Shown here in pieces: positions 1 through 6,659 of a stretch of 7,877 nucleotides of DNA (position 1 is its first letter; each line of letters begins with the position of its first letter). Location of the stretch: contig CANGRN010000042.1 in the NCBI GenBank assembly GCA_947455695.1, forward strand, positions 1 to 7,877, in the 5' to 3' direction. This DNA comes from Alphaproteobacteria bacterium (GTDB taxonomy: Bacteria > Pseudomonadota > Alphaproteobacteria > Micropepsales > Micropepsaceae). The position numbers were made by a program, and so were the translations under genes. The notes beneath the pieces were generated by a model. It did not search any database, was not told the origin of the DNA, and saw nothing but the letters and a program-made list of their open reading frames with translations.

Positions 1-758
1 ACCACGAAGGTCGCGGGTTTGCCCAGTGCCGCCGTGGCAGTGAAATAATAGACCGATTGCGCCGCGATGCGGGCAAAATTGATCGAATTGACGGCGGTCA
101 GGCCGATCTGGTGCGCGAATTCGGTCTGGGCGAACAGGTCCTTCACCAGGCCCTGCGCATCGTCGAAGCTGCCTTCCAGCGCGATGTTGTGGACGTTGGC
201 GTGCGGGCTGGTCGTCATCTGCTTGCGCTGCACTTCGCTGACGCGGCCGCGTGGATGCAGCACGAAGACTTCGATGTTGGGCAGACCGCCCAGCGCCGCG
301 ATGGCGGCGCTGCCGGTATCGCCGCTGGTGGCGGCGACGATGGTGACCTTGCCGCCGCGCCGCGTCAGGGCGCGGGCGAACAGCCGGCCCAGGATCTGCA
401 GTGCGATGTCCTTGAAGGCGAAGGTGGGGCCGTGGAACAGCTCCAGCAGATACTGGCTGCCGTTCGAGGATGGCGCGATGGGACGCAGCGGCGCGATGAC
501 CGGCGATTCAAAGCCGGCATAGGCGGCTTCGATATCGGCCTTCAGTTCGTCGGGCGTGAAGGACTCGCCGGCAAAGCGCGACAGCACCTCATAGGCCACC
601 GCCTGGTATGGCTTGCCCGCAAAGGCGGCGATTTCGGCGGCGCTGAGCTGCGGCCAGCTTTCGGGCAGGTACAGACCGCCGTCCGGCGCCAGGCCGGCCA
701 GGAGAACATCGGAAAAGGAAGCGCGGGGCGACTGCCCCCGAGTGGAAATGAACTGCAT
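1..758 (-). CDS. thrC: Threonine synthase, N-terminal 252 residues (3' end cut by window edge)
   Basis: Threonine synthase is a cytoplasmic PLP enzyme that converts O-phospho-L-homoserine to L-threonine, the last step of threonine biosynthesis. The minus frame is open from ATG 758 to the window edge. The N-terminus begins MQFISTRG and continues with APDGGLYLPESWP, a typical ThrC opening. The PLP-lysine motif FHGPTFAFKD places the Schiff-base lysine at K116, and the phosphate-binding loop ATSGDTGSAA is at about 143-152. HPRGRVSEVQRKQM and NSINFARI further on are also characteristic. About the last 200 residues lie outside the window. The start is 39 nt after the surf1 stop, with no clear Shine-Dalgarno sequence, so it may be the tail of the cox transcript or have its own weak promoter. 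It has no functional link to the oxidase; thrC beside surf1 is, from memory, a recurring alphaproteobacterial arrangement. The plus-strand ORFs over this gene are shadows. Confidence 0.96.
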   Translation of the reverse strand, partial: MQFISTRGQSPRASFSDVLLAGLAPDGGLYLPESWPQLSAAEIAAFAGKPYQAVAYEVLSRFAGESFTPDELKADIEAAYAGFESPVIAPLRPIAPSSNGSQYLLELFHGPTFAFKDIALQILGRLFARALTRRGGKVTIVAATSGDTGSAAIAALGGLPNIEVFVLHPRGRVSEVQRKQMTTSPHANVHNIALEGSFDDAQGLVKDLFAQTEFAHQIGLTAVNSINFARIAAQSVYYFTATAALGKPATFV

Positions 759-797
759 CGCCAAGGGGTTATAGGGCGGGATTCGCACCCAAACCAC

Positions 798-1508
798 TTA
801 TTTGAGGCCGATCCGCCCCCTGGAAATATGATAGGCAAACCAGACACCTAGCAGGCAAATCGCCAGCCCATACCAGGTCACGGCATAGGACAGATGCTGG
901 TTGCGGAAGCTGACCACGGTCTGCCCGCCCCTGGGCCAGCCGCCGGGGTTGGGGGTGCTGTCGGCCTCGATCACCACCGGCGCGGCCAGGGTCAGGTGAC
1001 CGGCGGCGGCGATGCCCTTCAGATCACGCGAATACCAGATGCGATGCGCCGGATCGGGCGGCGGGGTGAAGGCGCCCGGCGCATCGGGCACGCGCCACAC
1101 GCCGGTGACCTGGGTACGGCCTTCGATATTGCCGGCGAGACGGGTGGCGGGGTCGAGTTTTTCCTTCGGCACCTCGCCGCGGTCCACCATCAGCACGCGG
1201 CCGCCCCCGGTGAGGAACGGCGTCAGCACATGATAGACCGGATCACCGGCATCGGTGGTGAAGACGTAAGCTTCGCGCGCGTGATCGAACCGGCCGTCGA
1301 GCGTGACGCGGCGATACTGCGCCTCGTCCGGCGGCATGGCGTTTATCTCATCTAGCGGCACCGGCGCCGCCGCCATGTGACTGTTCACCCGCGCGATCAG
1401 CGCCAATTTCCATTGCAGCCGCTCGAGCTGCCAGGTGCCAAGCCCGACCAGGATCGCGAACAGGATGGCGCAGGCGATGGTCAGCCCGGGATAAGGACGA
1501 AAGGTCAT
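798..1508 (-). CDS. surf1: SURF1 family cytochrome oxidase assembly protein
   Basis: SURF1 (Shy1) proteins are inner-membrane chaperones that help insert heme a into subunit I of aa3 oxidase. This 236-residue protein has the family plan: TM helix 1 at about 9-27 followed by GTWQLERLQWK, a periplasmic domain, and TM helix 2 at about 208-227. The C-terminal signature RNQHLSYAVTWYGLA (202-216) contains H205, at the position of the histidine implicated in heme a binding in bacterial Surf1. I chose ATG 1508 because its sequence, MTFRPYPGLT, matches usual SURF1 N-termini. A TTG at 1529 would add seven residues and overlap the DUF983 gene by 11 nt. The gene follows DUF983 by 10 nt and is probably co-transcribed with it. 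One oddity is that the central family motif, usually close to RGWVP, reads DRGEVP (109-114), with Glu in place of Trp. Confidence 0.95.
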   Translation of the reverse strand: MTFRPYPGLTIACAILFAILVGLGTWQLERLQWKLALIARVNSHMAAAPVPLDEINAMPPDEAQYRRVTLDGRFDHAREAYVFTTDAGDPVYHVLTPFLTGGGRVLMVDRGEVPKEKLDPATRLAGNIEGRTQVTGVWRVPDAPGAFTPPPDPAHRIWYSRDLKGIAAAGHLTLAAPVVIEADSTPNPGGWPRGGQTVVSFRNQHLSYAVTWYGLAICLLGVWFAYHISRGRIGLK

Positions 1509-1518
1509 TCGCCCGGCC

Positions 1519-1878
1519 TCATTCCCCAAGCCGGCCCTCGCCGGCCTTGTGCCGGTATTGCAGCACCAGCAGCGCGGACTTGGACAGGCGCAGGAAGATC
1601 GCGGTCAGAAGACAGATCAGCGGCAGCCACAGCGCGGCATGAACCCACAGCGGCGGCTGGAAGCGGAACTCCACCCACAGCGCCAGGCCGCAAACGATGG
1701 CGCCCACGATCAGGATGCCGAACACCATCGGCCCGTCGCCGGCATCGAACATGGCGTAATCCAGGCCGCAGGCCGGGCACTGTTTTTTCAGTGCGATATA
1801 GCCGTCAAACAACGGCCCCTGCCCGCATTGCGGACAGAGGCCGAGGAAGATTGCTTTTGCCGTGTTGGGCGCGTTCAT
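1519..1878 (-). CDS. DUF983 zinc-ribbon membrane protein
   Basis: This 119-residue protein belongs to the DUF983 family, whose members often lie next to cytochrome oxidase genes in alphaproteobacteria. Its biochemical role is not established. Two CPxCG knuckles (CPQCG, C15/C18; CPACG, C34/C37) frame a likely zinc ribbon of the form CPQCGQGPLFDGY...CPACGLDY. After an acidic/glycine turn (DAGDGP) come two hydrophobic helices at about 50-69 and 78-99, so the zinc ribbon is expected at one membrane face. The short C-terminus is charged. Start ATG 1878 has AAGAG about 8 nt upstream. The gene is separated from ctaE by 106 nt holding a palindrome and lies 10 nt before surf1. The context suggests an oxidase maturation role, but that is inference from position only. 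Confidence 0.92.
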   Translation of the reverse strand: MNAPNTAKAIFLGLCPQCGQGPLFDGYIALKKQCPACGLDYAMFDAGDGPMVFGILIVGAIVCGLALWVEFRFQPPLWVHAALWLPLICLLTAIFLRLSKSALLVLQYRHKAGEGRLGE

Positions 1879-1900
1879 GAATACTCTTCAAGGCTTAGCA

Positions 1901-1981
1901 TTTTGTCCGTCCGGGCAGGAGCGCCGAGCGACGCGTACAAGACGTACGCGAGTGATGGCGCGACGAACCCGGCGGGCAAAA
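1901..1981. repeat. 81-nt imperfect palindrome between ctaE and the DUF983 gene
   Basis: Nested complementary segments fold around a 5-nt loop (1939-1943). The inner stem is CGCGTAC 1932-1938 with GTACGCG 1944-1950. The next is GCGCC 1921-1925 with GGCGC 1957-1961, then CCGGG 1911-1915 with CCCGG 1968-1972, and the outermost is TTTTG 1901-1905 with CAAAA 1977-1981. Internal mismatches and bulges separate the blocks. It begins 3 nt after the ctaE stop on the transcribed strand and fills most of the only sizeable gap in the cluster. No U-tract follows it, so it is not a classic intrinsic terminator. It could be a dispersed REP-like intergenic element or an mRNA processing/stabilising hairpin; genome copy number is unknown. 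Confidence 0.75.
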
Positions 1982-1984
1982 GGG

Positions 1985-2899
1985 CTAGCCTTGGACGAGC
2001 GGGCCTTCGCCCCAGACATAGATGCAGGCGAACAGGAACAGCCACACCACGTCCACGAAGTGCCAGTACCAGGCCGCCGCTTCGAAGCCGAAGTGGCGGG
2101 TCGGGGTGAACTGGCCCGCGATGGCGCGGAACAGGCAGACCGCCAGGAAGATGGTGCCGACGATGACATGGAAGCCGTGGAAGCCGGTCGCCATGAAGAA
2201 GGTCGAGCCATAGATCGCCTGGAAGTTGCCGGCGCCCGCCGCCAGCAACGCATGGGCGGAGCCTTCGGCGAAGGGCACCAGCGCCAGGTTGTTGAAGCCG
2301 AAGGTGAACGGCGCATGGGCATATTCATAGGCCTGCACGCAGGTGAAGGTCAGTCCCAGGATCACGGTCAGCACCAGGCCCTGGATGGCGCCCTTGCGGT
2401 CGCCGGTCTGGATGGCGTGGTGCGCCCAGGTCACCGTGGTGCCCGAGGTCAGCAGGATCAGGGTGTTCAGCAGCGGGAAGTGCCAGGGGTCAAGGGTGAC
2501 GATCCCGGCCGGCGGCCAGGACGACACGCCGACATCGGCATGGAAGATGGCGGTGTTGAAATAGGCCCAGAACCAGGCGACGAAGAACATCACTTCGGAA
2601 GCGATGAACAGCAGCATGCCGTAGCGCAGATGCAGCTTCACCACCGGGGTGTGGTTGCCCAGCACCACCGATTCCTTGATCACGTCGCGCCACCAGCCGG
2701 CCATGGTGTAGAGCACACCGGCCAGGCCGATCAGGCAGATCACCGGCGAGCCATTGAGCGGCAGGCCCCAGAAGCCGGTGTAATCCTTGTTCATCCAGAA
2801 CACCGCACCCACCATCATGGTGAAGGCGAAGATCGAGCCGACAACGGGCCACGGGCTGGGATCCACCAGGTGATAATCGTGCTTCACATCGCTGCTCAT
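1985..2899 (-). CDS. ctaE: Cytochrome c oxidase subunit III
   Basis: This is subunit III of aa3 oxidase, an inner-membrane protein without redox centres that supports proton uptake and turnover stability of subunit I. The 304-residue protein opens with [12 protein letters not shown] and has seven hydrophobic segments. It carries [14 protein letters not shown] (101-114, with the conserved membrane glutamate E102), [18 protein letters not shown] (145-162), [11 protein letters not shown] (188-198), the signature [25 protein letters not shown] (232-256), and a final [14 protein letters not shown] helix. Start ATG 2899 is supported by AGGGG at 2908-2912, 8 nt upstream. The preceding small ORF ends at 2913, so the two are closely coupled. 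Residues about 202-228, between HAPFTF and IYGSTFF, form a longer linker than I recall for this family (see findings). The ctaG gene that normally lies just upstream is absent. Confidence 0.98.
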   Translation of the reverse strand: MSSDVKHDYHLVDPSPWPVVGSIFAFTMMVGAVFWMNKDYTGFWGLPLNGSPVICLIGLAGVLYTMAGWWRDVIKESVVLGNHTPVVKLHLRYGMLLFIASEVMFFVAWFWAYFNTAIFHADVGVSSWPPAGIVTLDPWHFPLLNTLILLTSGTTVTWAHHAIQTGDRKGAIQGLVLTVILGLTFTCVQAYEYAHAPFTFGFNNLALVPFAEGSAHALLAAGAGNFQAIYGSTFFMATGFHGFHVIVGTIFLAVCLFRAIAGQFTPTRHFGFEAAAWYWHFVDVVWLFLFACIYVWGEGPLVQG

Positions 2900-2912
2900 A
2901 GGCGGTGCCCCT

Positions 2913-3047
2913 CTAGTGGCCGGTATGATCGTGCCATTGCACGATCGACATCAGATAAAACAGTATGACCACACCGAAGAGCGTGAGCCCCAGTGCGATA
3001 TTGCGTTTGCGACGCGCGCGGTCCGCATCATCATCCCTCTCGACCAC
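2913..3047 (-). CDS. Small single-TM protein of the cox cluster (CoxF-like), 44 aa
   Basis: This short ORF starts at GTG 3047 and ends at TAG 2913. It has a very charged N-terminus ([16 protein letters not shown]), one strongly hydrophobic helix at about 17-37 that includes [11 protein letters not shown], and a histidine-rich tail ending HDHTGH. Positive-inside topology would place the N-terminus in the cytoplasm. Small proteins of this design (Arg/Lys-rich head, then a TM with an LFYxxxIV pattern) are common between ctaB and ctaG in alphaproteobacteria, where they are annotated as CoxF-like or hypothetical. Their function is not settled. GTG 3047 is the only start codon in this frame after the upstream stop. 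It has no good Shine-Dalgarno, so translation probably depends on ribosomes arriving from ctaB. The ORF overlaps the annotated 3' end of ctaB by 97 nt in another frame, and its stop abuts the ctaE Shine-Dalgarno. Confidence 0.78.
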   Translation of the reverse strand: MVERDDDADRARRKRNIALGLTLFGVVILFYLMSIVQWHDHTGH

Positions 3048-3955
3048 AAAGCCAGTGCCGGAATGCCGGCCAGCTTCTCGATGATGAGGGTTGCGAACAG
3101 CGCCGCCAGATAGACCAGCGACACGCCGAACAGGCGGTGGGCCGCGGGCTCTTTTGCTTCATTCGTCTCGCGATAGGTGCCGATGGCTTCCCACAGGAAC
3201 CACAGGCCGATGCCGGACGAGGCCGCCAGATACAGCGGGCCGCCGATATGAAGGAAGGCCGGCAGGACGCCCAGCGGCACCAGTACCAGCGTATAGAGCA
3301 GGATCTGGAAGCGGGTATGCGGCTTGCCGCTGACAACCGGCAGCATCGGCACGCCGGCGCGGGCGTAATCCTGCGAGCGCCACAGCGACAGCGCCCAGAA
3401 ATGCGGCGGCGTCCACATGAAGATGATCGCCACCAGCAGCAGCGGCGCCAGCGACAGGTCGCCGGTGACCGAGGCCCAGCCGATGGCCGGCGGCAGCGCG
3501 CCCGACAGTCCGCCGATCACGATGTTCTGCGGCGTGCGGCGCTTGAGCCAGAGGGTATAGACCACGACATAGAAGAAGACGGTGAAGGCCAGCAGGCCCG
3601 CCGCCAGGAAGTTCACGAACAGGCCCATGGTGGCAACCGCCGCCACCGACAGGGTCCAGCCGAAGGCCAGCGCATCTTCCCGCGCCACATAACCCATCGG
3701 AATGGGCCGCGTGGCGGTGCGGGTCATCAGGCCGTCGATATCGCTGTCATAGGCCATGTTCAGGCAGCCCGACGCCCCCGCCGCCACCGCGATGCACAGC
3801 AGGGCCGTGAAGGCGGTGAGCGGATGCAGGTGCCCGGGCGCCGCCACGATCCCGGCCAGCCCCGTGAAGATCACCAGCGACATGACGCGCGGCTTCAGCA
3901 GCGCGAGAAAGTCGCCGACGGTCGTGACACGGGGATAGGCCAGGGAAAGCGACAT
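2951..3955 (-). CDS. ctaB: Protoheme IX farnesyltransferase (heme o synthase), C-terminus extended
   Basis: CtaB is a polytopic UbiA-family prenyltransferase that adds a farnesyl group to heme B, giving heme O, the precursor of heme A for the oxidase. The Asp-rich site NMAYDSDIDGLMTRTATRPIP (66-86, with N66, D70 and D74), YTLWLKRRTPQNIVIGGLSGALPP (133-156) and MWTPPHFWALSLWRSQDYARAGVPMLPV (180-207) identify it clearly. Start ATG 3955 shares its A with the ctaD TAA stop (TAATG), implying translational coupling. The open frame encodes 334 residues, but family-like sequence ends near LAGIPALAL at residue 303. The last 31 residues are polar, contain three consecutive Met, and overlap the small downstream gene out of frame. 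The codon after residue 303 is TGG (3046-3044), where TGA would give a 303-residue protein. I infer the tail is a read-through extension, and the biological end may be 3044. Confidence 0.95.
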   Translation of the reverse strand: MSLSLAYPRVTTVGDFLALLKPRVMSLVIFTGLAGIVAAPGHLHPLTAFTALLCIAVAAGASGCLNMAYDSDIDGLMTRTATRPIPMGYVAREDALAFGWTLSVAAVATMGLFVNFLAAGLLAFTVFFYVVVYTLWLKRRTPQNIVIGGLSGALPPAIGWASVTGDLSLAPLLLVAIIFMWTPPHFWALSLWRSQDYARAGVPMLPVVSGKPHTRFQILLYTLVLVPLGVLPAFLHIGGPLYLAASSGIGLWFLWEAIGTYRETNEAKEPAAHRLFGVSLVYLAALFATLIIEKLAGIPALALWSRGMMMRTARVANAISHWGSRSSVWSYCFI

Positions 3956-5571
3956 TATTTGATCTTCGGCAGCTCGTTGAACTGGTGGAAGGGCGGCGGC
4001 GACGGCAGGGTCCACTCCAGCGTGGTGGCACCAACGCCCCAGGGATTGTCCGCGGCCTTGCGCTTCTTGGCGAAGGCTTCGACGCACATCGCCAGGAAGA
4101 TCAGCACGCCGAAGCCGGCGATGAAGGCGCCGATCGTGGCGACATAGTTCCAGCCGGCATAGGCATCCGGATAGTCCGCATAGCGGCGCGGCATGCCGGC
4201 CAGGCCCAGGAAGTGCATCGGGAAGAAGGCCAGGTTCACGCCGACAAAGGTGACCCAGAAGTGCAGCTTGCCCAGCGTCTCGCTGTACATGTAGCCGGTG
4301 AACTTCGGGAACCAGAAGTAGAAGCCCGAGAAGATCGCGAACACCGCACCCAGCGACAGCACGTAATGGAAGTGCGCCACCACATAGTAGGTGTCCTGCA
4401 GCACGACGTCGACGCCGGCATTGGCCAGCACCACGCCGGTCACGCCGCCGACGGTGAACAGGAAGACAAAGCCGATCGCCCAGAGCATCGGGGTTTTGAA
4501 CTCGATCGAGCCGCCCCACATGGTCGCGATCCAGCTGAACACCTTGATGCCGGTGGGCACCGCGATGACCATGGTGGCGAACACGAAGTAGGCCTTGGTG
4601 TCGACCGTCAGGCCCACCGTGTACATGTGGTGCGCCCAGACCAGGAAGCCGATGAAGCCGATGGCAACCATCGCATAGGCCATGCCCAGGTAACCGAAGA
4701 TCGGCCGCTTGGAGAAGGTGCCGATGATGTGGCTGATCATGCCGAAGCCGGGCAGGATCAGGATGTACACTTCGGGGTGACCGAAGAACCAGAACAGATG
4801 CTGGTACAGGATCGGATCGCCGCCGCCGGCCGGATTGAAGAAGGACGTGCCGAAATGGCGGTCCGTCAGCAGCATGGTGATGGCGCCGGCCAGAACGGGC
4901 AGCGACAGCAGCAGCAGGAACACGGTCACCAGGATCGACCACACGAACAGCGGCATCTTGTGCAGGGTCATGCCCGGCGCGCGCATGTTGAAGATGGTGG
5001 TGATGAAGTTGATGGCGCCCAGGATCGAGGAAGCGCCCGCGATGTGCAGCGAGAAGATCGCCAGGTCCATGGCCGGCCCCGGCGAGCCGGTGGTGGAAAG
5101 CGGCGCATAGATGGTCCAGCCGCCGCCGACACCCATGCCGGCCGAGTCACCTTCCACGAACATGGACAGCACCAGCAGCGCGAAGCTGAAGGGCAGCAGC
5201 CAGAAGGAGATGTTGTTCATGCGGGGGAACGCCATGTCCGGCGCACCGATCATCAGCGGCACCAGCCAGTTGCCGAAACCGCCGATCATGGCGGGCATGA
5301 TCATGAAGAACACCATGATCAGGCCGTGGCCGGTCACGAACACGTTGAAGGTATGGGGTTCCTTGAAGATCTGCAGGCCCGGATACATCAGCTCGGCGCG
5401 CATCATCATGGAGAAGAAGCCGCCGATGCAGCCCGCCAGGATCGCGAAGATAAGGTACATCGTGCCGATGTCCTTGTGGTTCGTCGAATAGACGTAGCGG
5501 CGCCAGCCGGTGGGATGGTGCGCGTGATCGCCGTGAGCGTCGTCGTGATGGGCGTCGAAGGTGGTTGTCAT
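3955..5571 (-). CDS. ctaD: Cytochrome c oxidase subunit I (aa3 type, A1 class)
   Basis: This is the catalytic subunit of the terminal oxidase, which reduces O2 to water and pumps protons in the inner membrane. The 538-residue protein has the usual twelve helices. Visible ligands are H82 (VTGHG) and H402 for low-spin heme a, H400 for heme a3 (VAHFHYVLS), and H265, H314 and H315 for CuB (GHPEVY and WAHHMYTVG). Y269 is the residue that cross-links to H265. The D-channel is represented by D112 ([12 protein letters not shown]) and E267, and the K-channel by K343 (PTGIKVFSW), as expected for the A1 class. The first 20 residues are rich in His and Asp, which is common in alphaproteobacterial CtaD. 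The C-terminus [14 protein letters not shown] is standard. Start ATG 5571 has AGGAAG about 8 nt upstream, overlapping the ctaC stop, so the two genes are coupled. Confidence 0.99.
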   Translation of the reverse strand: MTTTFDAHHDDAHGDHAHHPTGWRRYVYSTNHKDIGTMYLIFAILAGCIGGFFSMMMRAELMYPGLQIFKEPHTFNVFVTGHGLIMVFFMIMPAMIGGFGNWLVPLMIGAPDMAFPRMNNISFWLLPFSFALLVLSMFVEGDSAGMGVGGGWTIYAPLSTTGSPGPAMDLAIFSLHIAGASSILGAINFITTIFNMRAPGMTLHKMPLFVWSILVTVFLLLLSLPVLAGAITMLLTDRHFGTSFFNPAGGGDPILYQHLFWFFGHPEVYILILPGFGMISHIIGTFSKRPIFGYLGMAYAMVAIGFIGFLVWAHHMYTVGLTVDTKAYFVFATMVIAVPTGIKVFSWIATMWGGSIEFKTPMLWAIGFVFLFTVGGVTGVVLANAGVDVVLQDTYYVVAHFHYVLSLGAVFAIFSGFYFWFPKFTGYMYSETLGKLHFWVTFVGVNLAFFPMHFLGLAGMPRRYADYPDAYAGWNYVATIGAFIAGFGVLIFLAMCVEAFAKKRKAADNPWGVGATTLEWTLPSPPPFHQFNELPKIK

Positions 5572-5582
5572 ATCGGTGCTTC

Positions 5583-6410
5583 CTATTTCGACGCGACGCG
5601 GGTGGCGTCGTTCTCAAGCGCGGCATACTTCTTCTTGGAGTCGGCCAGCCAGGCGGCATAGTCCGCCTCGCTCACCACATGCAGCTCGATGGGCATGTAG
5701 GCGTGGCGCGCACCGCACAGTTCCGAGCACTGGCCATAGAACACGCCGGTCTGGGTGGCCTTGAACCAGGTGTGGTTGGTGCGGCCCGGCACGGCGTCCA
5801 TCTTCACGCCCATCTGGGGCATCGCCCAGCTGTGGATCACGTCGGCGCCGACGGTGTCGACCGCGATCACCTTGTTGACGGGGACATAGATCGCATTGTC
5901 GGTGCCCAGCAGGCGCGGCTTGTTCGCCTTGGCCGCGTCGGCATCGGACAGGCCCAGGCTGTCAAAGGTGAAGCCCGCGGCGGAACCGGGATACTCATAG
6001 GTCCAGAACCACTGCTTGCCGATCGCCTTGATGGTCACGTCGGGCTTGGGAACCGCCGCTTCGAAATACAGCAGGCGGAAGGACGGCACCGCGATAAACA
6101 CCAGGATGATGACCGGGATCAGGGTCCAGGCGACTTCCAGCAAGGTGTTGTGATGGACCTTGGACGGCACGGCATTGGCGCCGGCGCGATACTTGATGAC
6201 GATCCAGACCAGCAGGCCCAGGACGAACAGGCAGACCGCCACGATGATCCACACCAGCAGGCGGTGGAAATCCTCGATCTGCTCCATGACCGGCGAGGCG
6301 GCGGCCTGGAAGCCGGTCTCGTAATTGGTCGGCAGGGCTGCCGCCGGAAGTGCCCAGAAGGCCGCAAGGGCGGCAGTCGCCACGCCGATACCGGATTTCC
6401 GCAAAAACAT
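5583..6410 (-). CDS. ctaC: Cytochrome c oxidase subunit II (CuA subunit)
   Basis: Subunit II takes electrons from cytochrome c through its binuclear CuA centre on the periplasmic face and passes them to heme a in subunit I. The 275-residue precursor has a signal peptide (about 1-26, ending LPAAALP), TM helices at about 47-73 and 92-112, the aromatic segment [11 protein letters not shown] (131-141), and a cupredoxin domain. The CuA ligands are all present: H193 (VIHSWAMP), C228, E230 (backbone), C232, H236 and M239 ([12 protein letters not shown]). No cytochrome c domain is fused at the C-terminus, so it needs a separate donor. Start ATG 6410 has a good Shine-Dalgarno, GAGGT, 7 nt upstream. 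It is the first gene of the cluster, and its upstream region is shared with divergent tldD. The gap to ctaD is 11 nt. Confidence 0.99.
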   Translation of the reverse strand: MFLRKSGIGVATAALAAFWALPAAALPTNYETGFQAAASPVMEQIEDFHRLLVWIIVAVCLFVLGLLVWIVIKYRAGANAVPSKVHHNTLLEVAWTLIPVIILVFIAVPSFRLLYFEAAVPKPDVTIKAIGKQWFWTYEYPGSAAGFTFDSLGLSDADAAKANKPRLLGTDNAIYVPVNKVIAVDTVGADVIHSWAMPQMGVKMDAVPGRTNHTWFKATQTGVFYGQCSELCGARHAYMPIELHVVSEADYAAWLADSKKKYAALENDATRVASK

Positions 6411-6441
6411 GCTCGCGACCTCGCAATAAACCAGGCGGTGG

Positions 6442-6476
6442 AATCCCCGCCCTTTTTCAGATTCTTGGCGGGGATT
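6442..6476 (-). promoter_or_regulatory. Perfect 10-bp inverted repeat (hairpin) in the ctaC leader
   Basis: AATCCCCGCC (6442-6451) and GGCGGGGATT (6467-6476) are exact reverse complements separated by 15 nt. On the leftward transcript the hairpin would end 31 nt before the ctaC start codon and leave the GAGGT Shine-Dalgarno free. It is not followed by a U-run in the ctaC direction, so it does not look like a terminator. It could be an mRNA leader structure or a dimeric protein operator; the sequence alone cannot separate these. Confidence 0.6.
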
Positions 6477-6484
6477 TAGAGGGG

Positions 6485-6496
6485 TTAAGCCCTTAA
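6485..6496. promoter_or_regulatory. Short palindrome TTAAG-N2-CTTAA upstream of ctaC
   Basis: TTAAG (6485-6489) and CTTAA (6492-6496) form an exact 5-bp dyad with a 2-nt spacer, an AT-rich island in a GC-rich region. It lies just downstream of the candidate ctaC promoter, where a repressor could act. Such a short dyad could be chance, so this is a weak operator candidate. Confidence 0.25.
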
Positions 6497-6508
6497 AGTC
6501 ATTGCGAC

Positions 6509-6536
6509 CTTATGGCACGTCCCTTCCGGCGGCCAA
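6509..6536 (-). promoter_or_regulatory. Candidate sigma-70 promoter for the ctaC operon
   Basis: On the minus strand, TTGGCC (6536-6531) and CATAAG (6514-6509) are separated by 16 nt. Each matches four of six consensus bases. Transcription would begin near 6502, giving a leader of roughly 90 nt that contains the 10-bp inverted repeat. Promoter consensus is loose in alphaproteobacteria, so this is only a candidate. Confidence 0.3.
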
Positions 6537-6577
6537 GGGGAGCGGACGGCCCCGCCCCCGGGGAACCCCGCCCCGCC

Positions 6578-6606
6578 TTGTCCAATGGCCGCTTTACCCC
6601 GATATC
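6578..6606 (+). promoter_or_regulatory. Candidate promoter for tldD
   Basis: TTGTCC (6578-6583) and GATATC (6601-6606) are spaced by 17 nt, about 54 nt before the tldD start. The -35 match is four of six and the -10 match only three of six. It is the best-placed pair I could find on the plus strand, but it is weak. Confidence 0.2.
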
Positions 6607-6659
6607 TAGGGGCCAAACACGCAATTCGCGGGGCTTTTTGCCGCGCACCGGAGACCGAC

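Larger units (their letters stand above)
6411..6659. promoter_or_regulatory. Divergent intergenic region between ctaC and tldD
   Basis: This 249-nt stretch lies between two divergent starts and contains no convincing gene. It should hold the promoter of the oxidase operon (leftward) and of tldD (rightward). The ctaC end holds a perfect 10-bp inverted repeat and a small TTAAG/CTTAA palindrome. The middle, about 6521-6577, is very GC-rich. The tldD end has a Shine-Dalgarno GGAG at 6650-6653, 6 nt before the start. No binding site for a known regulator could be named from reading alone. Confidence 0.7.

Noticed and set aside
57..851. 264-residue plus-strand open frame opposite thrC
   Set aside because: It is a shadow; the minus strand encodes a continuous threonine synthase with PLP-lysine and phosphate-loop motifs.
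1901..1981. Palindrome as an intrinsic terminator after ctaE
   Set aside because: There is no U-tract after the stem on the minus-strand transcript, so it lacks the second half of a rho-independent terminator.
1862..2968. 368-residue plus-strand open frame opposite ctaE and the palindrome
   Set aside because: It is an antisense shadow of ctaE with low-complexity charged composition and no family resemblance.
2951..4942. Single 663-residue minus-strand frame reading as a giant N-terminally extended CtaB
   Set aside because: The part upstream of 3955 is an out-of-frame reading of ctaD. CtaB begins at the ATG overlapping the ctaD stop, and the extra N-terminal sequence is arginine-rich with no domain character.
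3985..5661. 558-residue plus-strand open frame opposite ctaD
   Set aside because: It is a GC-rich antisense shadow. The His/Asp/Gln/Gly-rich sequence has no domain, while the minus strand encodes an unmistakable subunit I.
6625..6645. CGCGG...CCGCG stem with a T-rich loop just upstream of tldD
   Set aside because: It is only a 5-bp stem, with the T-run in the loop and not after it, so it is not a terminator and is too weak to call.
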